Positions 29,625 to 38,276 of a stretch of DNA of 64,000 bases are shown here, in pieces (position 1 is the stretch's first letter; each line of letters opens with the position of its first letter). This DNA is from Candidatus Gastranaerophilales bacterium (GTDB lineage: Bacteria > Cyanobacteriota > Vampirovibrionia > Gastranaerophilales > Gastranaerophilaceae). The stretch is taken from NCBI GenBank assembly GCA_944326685.1, contig CALVEV010000037.1:180913-244912 (forward strand). The letters are read 5' to 3'. The position numbers and the translations under genes were made by a program. Under the pieces are notes generated by a model. It saw only the letters and a list, made by a program, of their open reading frames with translations, made no database searches and was not told the origin of the DNA.

Positions 29625-31523
29625 CTACACTTTGTCTAATGCTTTGTATATTTCTTTTACTGTTGGTTTATCGGAAAGCACAACAGATTTATACAATCCT
29701 TCTTGTGGCGCCCACATTTCTTTGCCATGTGAGTAAAATACTGCCACTGTTGGGATATTAAGAGCATTTCCCATATGCATAGTTCCAGTATCAACTGAAA
29801 TCAATGCCTTGGATAATCTTAGAACATTTGCAAGTTCAACAAAGTCTGTTTTATCAACTAAATTAACAAAATTATTACAATCGAGCTCTTCTAATTCTTT
29901 AATAAAGTTTCTTGCAACATCCCCAGCCCCTAAAATAACCGGACAACGACCAGAATCAACTATTAAATTTATCAACTCTTTTGCATCTTCTGGTGTAATA
30001 TCTTTAGGCTTAAATTTACTTGTTGGAGTAATTGCAATAATATCTTGATTTATTGACTTAATCTGTTTTATAACATCACTTTCAACAACTGGTGGATTAA
30101 AAACAATTGGGAAATTCAATAATACTTTTCCTGTTAAAGATTCAATTAAGCCAGCTGCAATATCGCGTTTATGAACATAAGTATTTCGCTTATATTTTTC
30201 TTTTGTTGACATTATTGAAGTAAACAAATTATGAGGTTCTGTCATTATATGTTTTGCTTTTAACATTCTTGAAAGAATTAAATTTCTATCATTAGAATAT
30301 ATAACAAAAGACGCAAAAACATCCTTATAAGGGAAATTTCTCACAAATTTCAAAAATCCTAATAAATTACTTTCTTTCTTTTTATCAAATGTTATAACAT
30401 CATCTACACCCAATTGATACTTTGCAATATCTTTAAATTGAGGCTGAACAACATAAACAATTTTTGAATGCGGATAAAAATATTTTATATTTTGGATTAA
30501 AGTATTATTTAATAAAATATCACCTATGAAAGCAGTATTAAATACTACAAATGTTTTTTCATCATATTCTAATCGAAATTTTATTCTTAATCCCAATATA
30601 GTAAGAACTTTCCACTTATCTTTATTTCTATATTCATTTTTTATATTAAATAATTGAGATAAAAATTTCTTTTTTTTCTTTGGATCTTTTGAATTTTTAT
30701 ACTTTTCAGTTTCTTCTAAATAAACATCAGTTAGTCTAGCATAATACCACCATTTTTCCCCCATAGAGTTTTCACAGCCTTTTACGTTTGGTTTAGGGCC
30801 TGTAAGGTGAACAATCACTGGATTAAGTTTTGCCTCTTCATAATTTCTCAAGTCATCAGCTTCGTATTCATTATAATAATTTCTCCACCAAGTATCCATA
30901 AAATTGTATTTTGGGTGTAAATTAATTTTTCTTTTATCAATAACTTTATTTAAACTGTCTTGATCACAGAATTTTATAATTTTCTTGTTTGAAATTGCAT
31001 AATCTTTTATTTGTTTATATAGGTTATCTTTTCTCCATTGTATGCAGTTTATAAGCATAACTCCTGAATTAAAATACGAATCACTTTCCATTGATAAGCG
31101 TTTTATATGTTTATTAACATCCCATACATCTTTAACTGTTGCGACATAATTATCTTTTAAATCAATTTTAAATAAATCTTTTAGTGGTTGATTAACCATT
31201 GTGTCACAATCTAAATATAAAACCTTATCTAAATCTGGGCATAAATCAGGAATTTTAATTCTAAACCAAGCTTGAACTGTAACCCATTTAGACATTGGAA
31301 ATTCATAAAACTCAGACTCATCTATTTTAATATATCGAATATTACAATTAAATTTTGACTTAATACTATTTAATTTGTTAATGCTATCTTCAGTTAATTT
31401 AGAGTATAGTATAATAAATTCAATTTCAGAATCAACATTATTTTGTACTGTGCTAAACATAGATACTACAGTCATATTAATATAACCGTCATCAGGAGCA
31501 TAAGCAATTGATAGTTTTGTCAT
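29625..31523 (-). CDS. Two-domain glycosyltransferase: GT8 fused to GT9
   Basis: The 632-residue protein joins two glycosyltransferases. Residues 1-280 are GT8-like: SIAYAPDDGYINMTVVSM at the start, WFRIKIPDLCPDLDKVLYLDCDT with the metal-binding Asp105-Cys-Asp107, and YFNSGVMLINC. Residues from about 335 are GT9 (ADP-heptose:LPS heptosyltransferase family): FNTAFIGDILLNNTLIQNI, AITPTSKFKPK, and SVDTGTMHMGNALNIPTVAVF. Both act on lipopolysaccharide core or similar glycans in other bacteria, with GT8 adding hexose and GT9 heptose. The combination in one chain is unusual; no frameshift is apparent at the junction. It stands alone on its strand. Confidence 0.85.
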   Translation of the reverse strand: MTKLSIAYAPDDGYINMTVVSMFSTVQNNVDSEIEFIILYSKLTEDSINKLNSIKSKFNCNIRYIKIDESEFYEFPMSKWVTVQAWFRIKIPDLCPDLDKVLYLDCDTMVNQPLKDLFKIDLKDNYVATVKDVWDVNKHIKRLSMESDSYFNSGVMLINCIQWRKDNLYKQIKDYAISNKKIIKFCDQDSLNKVIDKRKINLHPKYNFMDTWWRNYYNEYEADDLRNYEEAKLNPVIVHLTGPKPNVKGCENSMGEKWWYYARLTDVYLEETEKYKNSKDPKKKKKFLSQLFNIKNEYRNKDKWKVLTILGLRIKFRLEYDEKTFVVFNTAFIGDILLNNTLIQNIKYFYPHSKIVYVVQPQFKDIAKYQLGVDDVITFDKKKESNLLGFLKFVRNFPYKDVFASFVIYSNDRNLILSRMLKAKHIMTEPHNLFTSIMSTKEKYKRNTYVHKRDIAAGLIESLTGKVLLNFPIVFNPPVVESDVIKQIKSINQDIIAITPTSKFKPKDITPEDAKELINLIVDSGRCPVILGAGDVARNFIKELEELDCNNFVNLVDKTDFVELANVLRLSKALISVDTGTMHMGNALNIPTVAVFYSHGKEMWAPQEGLYKSVVLSDKPTVKEIYKALDKV

Positions 31524-31636
31524 AAATTAAAATCCTCAATATATTAACTAAATAATGCCTCTCAAAAATAATATAGCATTATAAAAACACTATTATTAAA
31601 GATTATTATAGCAAATTAGGGATTCATTTACAACAA

Positions 31637-31843
31637 TTATAATTTCGGTTCTCCATAAAGGAGCTTTAAAGTTTCAACAACTTTTGGCATTTGACAAACA
31701 AAAGAATAGTGTCCTTTTGAAATGGAACAATTTTGACAATTTCCATTAAGAGAGTAACATTCAAGAGCTTGTTCTGTCCAATTTTGTGTTATTGAATCAG
31801 ATAATTCTCCATTATTTTGCGGATAAAAAGCTTCTTGAACCAT
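31637..31843 (-). CDS. Small cysteine-containing protein, unknown function
   Basis: This 68-residue product has AAGGAG 7 bases before the ATG, an excellent ribosome site. Its cysteines lie as ECYSLNGNCQNCSI and SFVCQM, a spacing (C-x6-C-x2-C then C) able to hold a metal. I cannot name a family. The tail VVETLKLLYGEP looks like a conserved amphipathic end. No signal peptide. Confidence 0.65.
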   Translation of the reverse strand: MVQEAFYPQNNGELSDSITQNWTEQALECYSLNGNCQNCSISKGHYSFVCQMPKVVETLKLLYGEPKL

Positions 31844-32235
31844 ACAAAATCTCCTTAATCATATTATTAAGGTATTTTTATATTTAATCATCCGTTAAAT
31901 AATGTATATTTATTTCTTGAAAAATAAAAAATAAAAGGCGCCAATGGCGCCAAATAATTATAGGGAAAAATTATATTTTTGATTCTTGCTATTTGCTATA
32001 AATAAGAATATATTATTCAAATTTATAACATTTGATACTTTTTTATTTAATGCAATGCTAAATATTATCGGAATAAACTCTTAAAACAATTATTCCGACA
32101 AATAAAAATTTAACTCACTATCTGCATTATTTATTCCTATGTCCTTTTTGATTACCTAATTCCCATTCCTGATAGTTTACTATACGGACATTTAATAAAA
32201 ATCTTTAAATATTTTATTCATTTATTAACAAAACT
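31844..32235 (-). other. 392-base gene-free stretch with nested inverted repeats; possible small RNA or long 3' UTR
   Basis: No ORF with a ribosome site is visible. On the minus strand, after the dgkA stop, there are an ATGTCC/GGACAT pair (about 32147-32193), an outer TAATGCA/TGCATTA pair, and an inner 9-base perfect pair TCGGAATAA/TTATTCCGA (32068-32076 with 32090-32098). A terminator-like hairpin closes the region at 31921-31951. This could be a structured 3' untranslated region of the pgpH-ybeY-dgkA unit or a separate small RNA. I matched it to no known RNA family. Confidence 0.35.
31921..31951 (-). terminator. GC-rich terminator hairpin in the gene-free stretch
   Basis: On the minus strand GGCGCC-ATT-GGCGCC is followed by TTTTATTTTTTATTTTT. 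The GC-only stem stands out in this AT-rich DNA. The T tract is on one side only, so it serves minus-strand transcription coming from dgkA or from a small RNA. Confidence 0.65.
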
Positions 32236-32625
32236 TTACAAAAAAGTTCCTAAAAACATATCAAAAGCTGCTTTGCCAAAGAGAATAAAACCTATAATAC
32301 TACTTATAATAGTTGCAAACATTACAGCTCCTGCTGAAATATCTTTTGCCATTCCAACCATTTTGCTGTATTTATTGTGATATATAGAATCAAGAGCAAA
32401 TTCAATAGCTGTGTTAAGCATTTCAGCAACAATGACATTTGCGATTGCAATTAGTGCAATACAGAATTCTAATGCTGTGAATTGAAAAACAAAGCCCATA
32501 GCAATTACAAGAGATGCAACAACTAAATGCACTCTAAGATTTCGTTCACTTTTTACAACAAGTCTAAACCCTTTTCTAGCATTTTTAAAAGTATTTCCAA
32601 ATCCTTGTGATTTAAATTTTGTCAT
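32236..32625 (-). CDS. dgkA: Diacylglycerol/undecaprenol kinase
   Basis: DgkA is a small trimeric membrane kinase that phosphorylates diacylglycerol or, in many bacteria, undecaprenol. The 129 residues include an amphipathic N-terminus (FKNARKGFRLVVKSERNLRVH), three membrane helices and the active-site signature VIVAEMLNTAIEFALD. It overlaps ybeY by 14 bases and lies in the pgpH-ybeY-dgkA-cdd order known from Firmicutes, which supports an undecaprenol-kinase-like role in envelope lipid recycling. Confidence 0.93.
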   Translation of the reverse strand: MTKFKSQGFGNTFKNARKGFRLVVKSERNLRVHLVVASLVIAMGFVFQFTALEFCIALIAIANVIVAEMLNTAIEFALDSIYHNKYSKMVGMAKDISAGAVMFATIISSIIGFILFGKAAFDMFLGTFL

Positions 32626-33127
32626 TACAATCCTCTAATGCGTATTTTAATGCTTTTTTTTGTTCCTCTACAACAAAATTATAATCTTCTTCTGTCTGAT
32701 GGTCAAATCCTAACAAATGCATAATACCATGAGATATTAAGAAGTATAGTTCATATTCATCGGATACATTTTTTTTCTTTGCTTCTTCTTTTACTTTGTC
32801 TAGCGCAATTATAATTTCACCCAGATTTATATCTCCATCAAAAATAAATTTAGAATCATCATCTGCAAAAATAGCAAAAGTAATTATATCAGCAGGGTAA
32901 TCTTTATTTCTATATTCCTTATTAATTTGATGTGTTTTTGAACTATCACAAAAAAGAATATCAAAAGTAATTGTTTCAAAATCAAATCCTGATAAACAAG
33001 ATTTATCAAACAAATTTTCTAAATAATAGTTAAAAACATTTCTTCCTACAGTTATAGCTTTAAGCTCGTCAATTTCCCAATCTGGATAAATGTTTTCTGT
33101 AAAAATATTAATTGTTTTGTTGTTCAT
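32612..33127 (-). CDS. ybeY: Endoribonuclease YbeY (rRNA maturation factor)
   Basis: YbeY is a zinc-dependent RNase involved in 16S rRNA 3'-end maturation and ribosome quality control. The 171-residue protein has the H-x3-H-x5-H zinc motif in HGIMHLLGFDH and the upstream INKEYRNKDYPADIITFAI segment that marks the family. It overlaps pgpH upstream by 20 bases and dgkA downstream by 14, so translation is probably coupled. Confidence 0.96.
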   Translation of the reverse strand: MNNKTINIFTENIYPDWEIDELKAITVGRNVFNYYLENLFDKSCLSGFDFETITFDILFCDSSKTHQINKEYRNKDYPADIITFAIFADDDSKFIFDGDINLGEIIIALDKVKEEAKKKNVSDEYELYFLISHGIMHLLGFDHQTEEDYNFVVEEQKKALKYALEDCNDKI

Positions 33128-35297
33128 TTTTGTTTTGTTCCAATTGTTTAATCTTATCTTCTAAATCTTTATCAAAAGTAGGATTGATTGAAGTTGTTTG
33201 TGAATTTTTATCAAATTCTTTAACCATATCTTGATGATATTTTATTCTTTGATGTTGCATACCTCTTAAGATTCTACTAAATGTTGTTGATATTATTTTT
33301 AAGTCTTTAAGAGTAATAGGAGCATCTGATAATTGACCATCATTTAATCTTTCTTTAATGATTTTTGCAATTATTTCTTCGATTTCTTCATTAGTTGGAT
33401 TTTTTAATGATCGAACAGCTGATTCAACAGCATCTGCAATCATTAAAATTGCAGTTTCTTTCATATTTGGTTTAGGACCTGTATATCTAAATTGCTCTTC
33501 TTTTACATTTTCAATACCTTCTTCTGCTATTGCTTGATTATAAAAATAGCTTGCAAGTCCTTCTCCATGGTGTTGTAACATAAAGTTAGAAATAATAGCA
33601 GGTAAATGGTATTCTTTTGCTAATTCAACACCATCTTTAGGGTGAGCTGTTATAACCATTTTACTTAATCTTGGGTTCAGTTTTGTGTGTGGATTTTCTA
33701 TTCCAAAGTAAGACTGATTTTCAACAAAGAATAAAGGTCTTTTTAGTTTTCCAATATCATGGTAGAAAGCTCCAACTCTTGCTAGTATTGGGTTTGCTCC
33801 AATAGCTTCAGCAGCCGCTTCTGCTAAGTTTGAAACCATCAAACTGTGGTGATATGTTCCTGGAGCTTCAAATTGAAGTCTTTTTAATAATGGTTGATTA
33901 TGATCTGCTAATTCTGCAAGTCCATATGGAGTAATTATGCCAAAAGTGCTTTCTAATATAGGTAGAGTTCCTAATGCAATTATACCACTTAGAATACCAT
34001 TTAAGAAAATCATAACTACATCTCTTAATATTAATGTATTATCAATATCAATCATAAATTTCTCTAAGAAATATATTGCAGATACAACTAAAACTCCTGC
34101 AACTGAAATTTTTAAACCTGTTAATATTAAATCAAATCTTCTTGAGAATTTTAATTTAGATATACAAATCATTGAGAATGTATTCATTAATAAAACAGTT
34201 GTAACAAATTCTATTGAATAATGTAGTCCTACAATTAACACACCTAATAATAATGTTGTGGCAAAAAATGCAATTCTTGCATTGGTAAATATTGATAAGA
34301 TTATTATATAGGCTGGTATTGGTAATATGTTAGGTGAAAAACCTGTAGGCATCGCAACTGCAATTAATGCAATAACTAATGATAGAAATCCTGTAATTGT
34401 TAAATGATGTGGTTCGAAAAATACACGTTCAAAATTCTTTTCATATTGTATAAATATTAAAGTTGAAAATACAACTATTGCAAATATACCTAATATTCCT
34501 AAAAAATTTATTTCTAAAACATTATATCCTGCCTCTCTTAGGGCATCTTTTTTTAGTTTTGTAACAGGTTCTCCTTCAAAAACAATTTTATCTCCTTTAT
34601 GAAATACTACTTCATAAGGCTTTACTGCATTTTGGGCGTTTTTTCTTGAAATTTCTGTTGCTAATTCATCAACTACAAGGTTTGGTGCAATAATTTCTTT
34701 TAATATTGCAGTAACAACATTAGCTTGGTTTCTTGGAGTGTTAGGTGGCATACATCTGAATATGATTTTTTCAATATCACTGTTTTCATATTCACTTTCG
34801 GTAATACCTCTATTCAAAACAGTTGTTAATGTTAGTTTTGATTTATCAAATATTTTTTGTAAATTTGCATCTGATACATTCAATAAATAATTTGATAAAT
34901 AATCTTTTTTGTATTGAGCAGCAATATCAAATAGCATACCAAGTTCTGCTCTTTTAATTGTAGGTTCAACTTTTTTATGACGGATTTGAACAATTGAATT
35001 TTCAAGTGTGTCTAAATTAACCTTAATAAAATCATCTTCAGCAGGGATAAGTATTGGTTCAATATTCATCGCAACATCTTTTTTATGTTGCTCAGTTCTT
35101 TTGGTGTCAATAACTGTAATAGTTTTTTCTGCAATAATATCTTTTTTACTGATACCATTTTCTATTATTCTTTGAAAAAAGAAGTTTTGTGATGAAATGA
35201 TTATTGTTAGTAAGATTGAAAATAATAAAAATATTAATATGTTTGTAACTGATGCTTGTTTTATATCTTCATATATATCATTAAGAATTTGAACCAT
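33108..35297 (-). CDS. pgpH: PgpH-type 7TM HD-domain phosphohydrolase
   Basis: PgpH-like proteins hydrolyse the second messenger c-di-AMP. The product has an N-terminal membrane anchor, an extracytoplasmic domain (about residues 60-260), seven membrane segments (about 265-465) and a cytoplasmic HD domain with HHSLMVSNLAE, FYHDIGKLKRP and ITAHPKDGV. I start it at ATG 35295-35297, where GAGG lies 6 bases upstream, giving 729 residues; an in-frame start four codons earlier lacks such a site. It heads the coupled pgpH-ybeY-dgkA set. c-di-AMP as substrate is inferred from family and synteny. Confidence 0.9.
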   Translation of the reverse strand: MVQILNDIYEDIKQASVTNILIFLLFSILLTIIISSQNFFFQRIIENGISKKDIIAEKTITVIDTKRTEQHKKDVAMNIEPILIPAEDDFIKVNLDTLENSIVQIRHKKVEPTIKRAELGMLFDIAAQYKKDYLSNYLLNVSDANLQKIFDKSKLTLTTVLNRGITESEYENSDIEKIIFRCMPPNTPRNQANVVTAILKEIIAPNLVVDELATEISRKNAQNAVKPYEVVFHKGDKIVFEGEPVTKLKKDALREAGYNVLEINFLGILGIFAIVVFSTLIFIQYEKNFERVFFEPHHLTITGFLSLVIALIAVAMPTGFSPNILPIPAYIIILSIFTNARIAFFATTLLLGVLIVGLHYSIEFVTTVLLMNTFSMICISKLKFSRRFDLILTGLKISVAGVLVVSAIYFLEKFMIDIDNTLILRDVVMIFLNGILSGIIALGTLPILESTFGIITPYGLAELADHNQPLLKRLQFEAPGTYHHSLMVSNLAEAAAEAIGANPILARVGAFYHDIGKLKRPLFFVENQSYFGIENPHTKLNPRLSKMVITAHPKDGVELAKEYHLPAIISNFMLQHHGEGLASYFYNQAIAEEGIENVKEEQFRYTGPKPNMKETAILMIADAVESAVRSLKNPTNEEIEEIIAKIIKERLNDGQLSDAPITLKDLKIISTTFSRILRGMQHQRIKYHQDMVKEFDKNSQTTSINPTFDKDLEDKIKQLEQNKNEQQNN

Positions 35298-35505
35298 AAT
35301 TAACCTCATTTATATTATTTCGTTTTACTATAAACCCACACTTAATACAAGCAAGAGTTTCTCCTGTGCTATCTACAGGCATGAACTCATGATTGCATCT
35401 TTCGTAGTCATCCATTAATGGTTGACTAAGGGGGTCATAGTTAAACTCTTCAGGGTCTTTCTTTTCTTTATGAAATAACTTATATATTAATTCGAAAATA
35501 TACAT
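35281..35505 (-). CDS. Small zinc-ribbon-like protein
   Basis: This 74-residue product has an amphipathic N-terminus (MYIFELIYKLFHKEKK) and a C-terminal CNHEFMPVDSTGETLACIKCG, where Cys, His and a CxxC pair could bind zinc. Its end overlaps the start of pgpH by 17 bases and it starts one base after the cdd stop, so it belongs to the same transcript. The family is unknown to me. Confidence 0.7.
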   Translation of the reverse strand: MYIFELIYKLFHKEKKDPEEFNYDPLSQPLMDDYERCNHEFMPVDSTGETLACIKCGFIVKRNNINEVNYGSNS

Positions 35506-35506
35506 T

Positions 35507-35890
35507 TTATAATGAAAAACTTTCTGGTAACAAATAAGATAGTTTTGTTACCTTTAATTCACCATTTTCTTCTGTAATAACATCAATATCTCCATCTTTG
35601 AACTCATTAAGAACTTGTCTGCAAGCCCCGCAAGGATAGCAATTGTCTGTGTTTGGAGAATAAATAGCAACGGCTTTAATGGATGTTTCTCCATTTACAA
35701 TGGCAGCTCCTACAGCACATCTTTCTGCGCAGATTGCTAATCCATAGCTAGAATTTTCAAAATTGCATCCTTTGAAAGTTTTACCTGATGTCGTTAGAAC
35801 ACAGGCTCCTACTTTGAAATTAGAATATTTACAATATGCATTTTTAGATGCTTCTTTTGCTAAATTCATTAAATTGTTGTAATCTGCCAT
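35507..35890 (-). CDS. cdd: Cytidine deaminase
   Basis: Cdd deaminates cytidine and deoxycytidine to uridine forms in pyrimidine salvage. The 127-residue product has the short homotetrameric form's motifs: YCKYSNFKVGA, GCNFENSSYG, catalytic CAE in ICAERCAVG, and the zinc pair PCGACRQ. Length is typical. It is part of the minus-strand cluster, consistent with the cdd position near dgkA in Firmicutes. Confidence 0.96.
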   Translation of the reverse strand: MADYNNLMNLAKEASKNAYCKYSNFKVGACVLTTSGKTFKGCNFENSSYGLAICAERCAVGAAIVNGETSIKAVAIYSPNTDNCYPCGACRQVLNEFKDGDIDVITEENGELKVTKLSYLLPESFSL

Positions 35891-35914
35891 TTTTACCGCC
35901 TTTAATTATTGTCT

Positions 35915-36268
35915 TTATTGTCTTGATGACAATGTTACTGATAGTCCATCCATTATATTCTTAAAATCAGATTCTGGCAAGGTTGACATTGCTTTTAGTG
36001 CAAATCCTAAACTATCTGATTTATCGTACCATCTTCTACCATTTGAAGATTGATAAAGTCCAATTACTCTATCTATACCTAAGCTTAATGGAGGTTCTTT
36101 GTTTTCATCTTCATAATCATTGCGATGGAATTGTTTAATTTCTTTAACTATAGATATTAAAGATTCTGATAAAGTTTCTTTTTCTTCTTCAGATAATTTT
36201 TGAAGAAGTGATAAAGTTTTTTGTGTCTCAAAATGAGAATCATACCAACGCCTATCTTTTGTTACCAT
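35915..36268 (-). CDS. Small conserved-looking protein with paired RRWYD motifs
   Basis: The 117-residue product contains DRRWYD near residue 6 and GRRWYDKSD near residue 78, with a helical Leu/Glu-rich section between. GGGGAG lies 7 bases before the chosen ATG (36266-36268); an in-frame upstream ATG overlaps this site. I know no function. It probably opens the transcript that continues into cdd and pgpH. Confidence 0.65.
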   Translation of the reverse strand: MVTKDRRWYDSHFETQKTLSLLQKLSEEEKETLSESLISIVKEIKQFHRNDYEDENKEPPLSLGIDRVIGLYQSSNGRRWYDKSDSLGFALKAMSTLPESDFKNIMDGLSVTLSSRQ

Positions 36269-36353
36269 TATATCTCTCCCCATTGGAGTGCTTACTTCAC
36301 TTTAATACAAATTATATAGTTTTTTATATTTTTGGTCAATCTTTTATATTTTT

Positions 36354-36362
36354 TGGTATAAT
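36354..36362 (+). promoter_or_regulatory. Extended -10 element next to the amidase start
   Basis: TGGTATAAT is a perfect extended -10 (TGnTATAAT). It ends only 6 bases before the amidase ATG, so transcription would begin at or very near the start codon. Confidence 0.5.
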
Positions 36363-36368
36363 AATTTT

Positions 36369-38276
36369 ATGGGGAGCAACAATAATTTAATTAAAAAATT
36401 TATATTAATAATTTTTTTATTTGTAATGACTTTGTTTCAAATTGCTAATGCCGAAGAAGTATTCAAGATAAAAGGAATAAATGTTGATACCTCAACTGCA
36501 GCAATATTTGTTAATACTATTGGAACATATCAAACAAGTATAACTAATGGTATAAAACTAGTTAAGATTCCAGATGAACATAAAATCTATTTTGATATTA
36601 ATTCTTCTATTTTGATATCAAAAAAACAAGATTTATATTTTAATTCTGGAGCAATAAAACAAATTAAAATCAGCCAATTTACAACTAATCCTAATATTGT
36701 TAGAGTAGTAATGTTTTTTGATGATAATTATAATCTGGATACTTTAAAAATTGGTAATATTAATAATCAATTGGTTGTAATGACTCAAGATATATCCGAT
36801 AATTATGCTCAATATTATCAAAATACATATAGAGACAAAGTAAAAAATACCGAAGATTATTATAATCCACTTATTATTCAATCAGAGGCAACAACAGTAA
36901 AGCCTGCAATAAATTCAAATGTTCAATATAGTCCAAAAGAATTGGTTCAGATTCAACAAGCTTTTGGTGAATCTAACGCAAATAATATAAAAGAATTAGT
37001 GCGAAATGACTTAACAGATAATATAAATTTAAGAAGTAAGTATTATATTAATTCTGTAACTCAACAAAATAAAGGTTTTTTAATAAGTGGGTATGGATTA
37101 CCAACAATACAAAAGCCATTTATACTTACAAATCCAACAAGGATGGTTTTTGATATTGTTAATAGTAATGTAAACCAAGCTTTTAATAATAAAGAAATCC
37201 CCTTAAATCCAAATAATTTATCAGGAGATAGGATTAAAATAGGAAGATTTGATAGCAATGTTACAAGGATTGTTGTGACATCTGAAAATGGAAAACAATA
37301 TCTTCCAATCTTTTCATCAGATAATCAATCTTTATTAATTGTTAATCCTGCAAATTTATCATCAAATGCTTTAGCTCAAACGCGTACTAATCTTATAAAA
37401 TATAAATATCAAAAAAACTTAAGTACAGATGACTTTACATTAACTTTTGATAATCCTGTTGTATGGGGTATAAAGAGGAATACAGATAATTTATATGTAT
37501 ATTTCTTTAATGCAGTACAATATAATGATGCTGTATTTAAATCCTCAATTAATGGAACACCATATGGTGACTTGAATTTAGCATTATTAAAAAATATTGG
37601 AATAAGATTAACATTGCCATTAAGTAATAATAATGAAATAAATACATATTTTAGCGGTGATGGGAAAAATTTTAGAATAAGAGCTACTAATTTAACTCCA
37701 AAACAAAAGAAAGAAACTGTTGTTCCTGCAACAACTCCAAAAGGTAAGATAATAATAATTGACCCAGGTCATGGTGGAACTGATTATGGTGCTATTAGAG
37801 ATGGCATTAATGAAAAAGACATTAATCTTGATGTCGCTAAACAAGTTCAGAGCATACTTGAAAGAAAAGGTTTTAAAGTTAAACTAACAAGAACAAATGA
37901 TACATATTTGTCATTAGAAGAACGATGCAATATTACAAATACATCAAATCCTTACTTATTCGTTAGTATTCATGTTAATTCTTGTATGGGAACAGAACCA
38001 AAAGGAATTGAAACACATTATTACCATGATAATAGTATAGAATTGGCAAATACAATACATTCTAAAATGACAAAAGCAATCAAAACTCCTAATAGAGGTT
38101 TGTTTAAATCTAAATTTTATGTTATAAATCATACGTCTGTTCCAGCTGTTTTATTAGAGATTGGATTTATTTCAAATGATACAGAGCGAGCAGAACTTGT
38201 GACTAAAAAACGTCAACGAGATACAGCAGAAGCAATTTCGGAGGGTATAATTGAATACTTTAACAATCACAAATAA
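36369..38276 (+). CDS. AMIN-domain N-acetylmuramoyl-L-alanine amidase
   Basis: The enzyme cleaves the amide bond between MurNAc and the stem peptide of peptidoglycan, usually at division sites. The 635-residue protein has a signal peptide (ends near ANAEE), two beta-rich AMIN-like regions (about 30-135 and 225-430) that bind envelope polymers, and a C-terminal Amidase_3 domain from about 458: IIDPGHGGTDYG (zinc His), NEKDINLDVA (zinc Glu), FVSIHVNSC (zinc His) and PAVLLEIGFISN (catalytic Glu). Two AMIN regions before the catalytic domain are common in cyanobacterial AmiC proteins. The only suitable start lacks a Shine-Dalgarno sequence. The end overlaps murI by 26 bases. Confidence 0.93.
   Translation: MGSNNNLIKKFILIIFLFVMTLFQIANAEEVFKIKGINVDTSTAAIFVNTIGTYQTSITNGIKLVKIPDEHKIYFDINSSILISKKQDLYFNSGAIKQIKISQFTTNPNIVRVVMFFDDNYNLDTLKIGNINNQLVVMTQDISDNYAQYYQNTYRDKVKNTEDYYNPLIIQSEATTVKPAINSNVQYSPKELVQIQQAFGESNANNIKELVRNDLTDNINLRSKYYINSVTQQNKGFLISGYGLPTIQKPFILTNPTRMVFDIVNSNVNQAFNNKEIPLNPNNLSGDRIKIGRFDSNVTRIVVTSENGKQYLPIFSSDNQSLLIVNPANLSSNALAQTRTNLIKYKYQKNLSTDDFTLTFDNPVVWGIKRNTDNLYVYFFNAVQYNDAVFKSSINGTPYGDLNLALLKNIGIRLTLPLSNNNEINTYFSGDGKNFRIRATNLTPKQKKETVVPATTPKGKIIIIDPGHGGTDYGAIRDGINEKDINLDVAKQVQSILERKGFKVKLTRTNDTYLSLEERCNITNTSNPYLFVSIHVNSCMGTEPKGIETHYYHDNSIELANTIHSKMTKAIKTPNRGLFKSKFYVINHTSVPAVLLEIGFISNDTERAELVTKKRQRDTAEAISEGIIEYFNNHK

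Noticed and set aside
29558..29761. Plus-strand 67-codon frame starting at TTG
   Set aside because: It runs through a terminator hairpin and then antisense to the glycosyltransferase gene; composition is that of a shadow frame.
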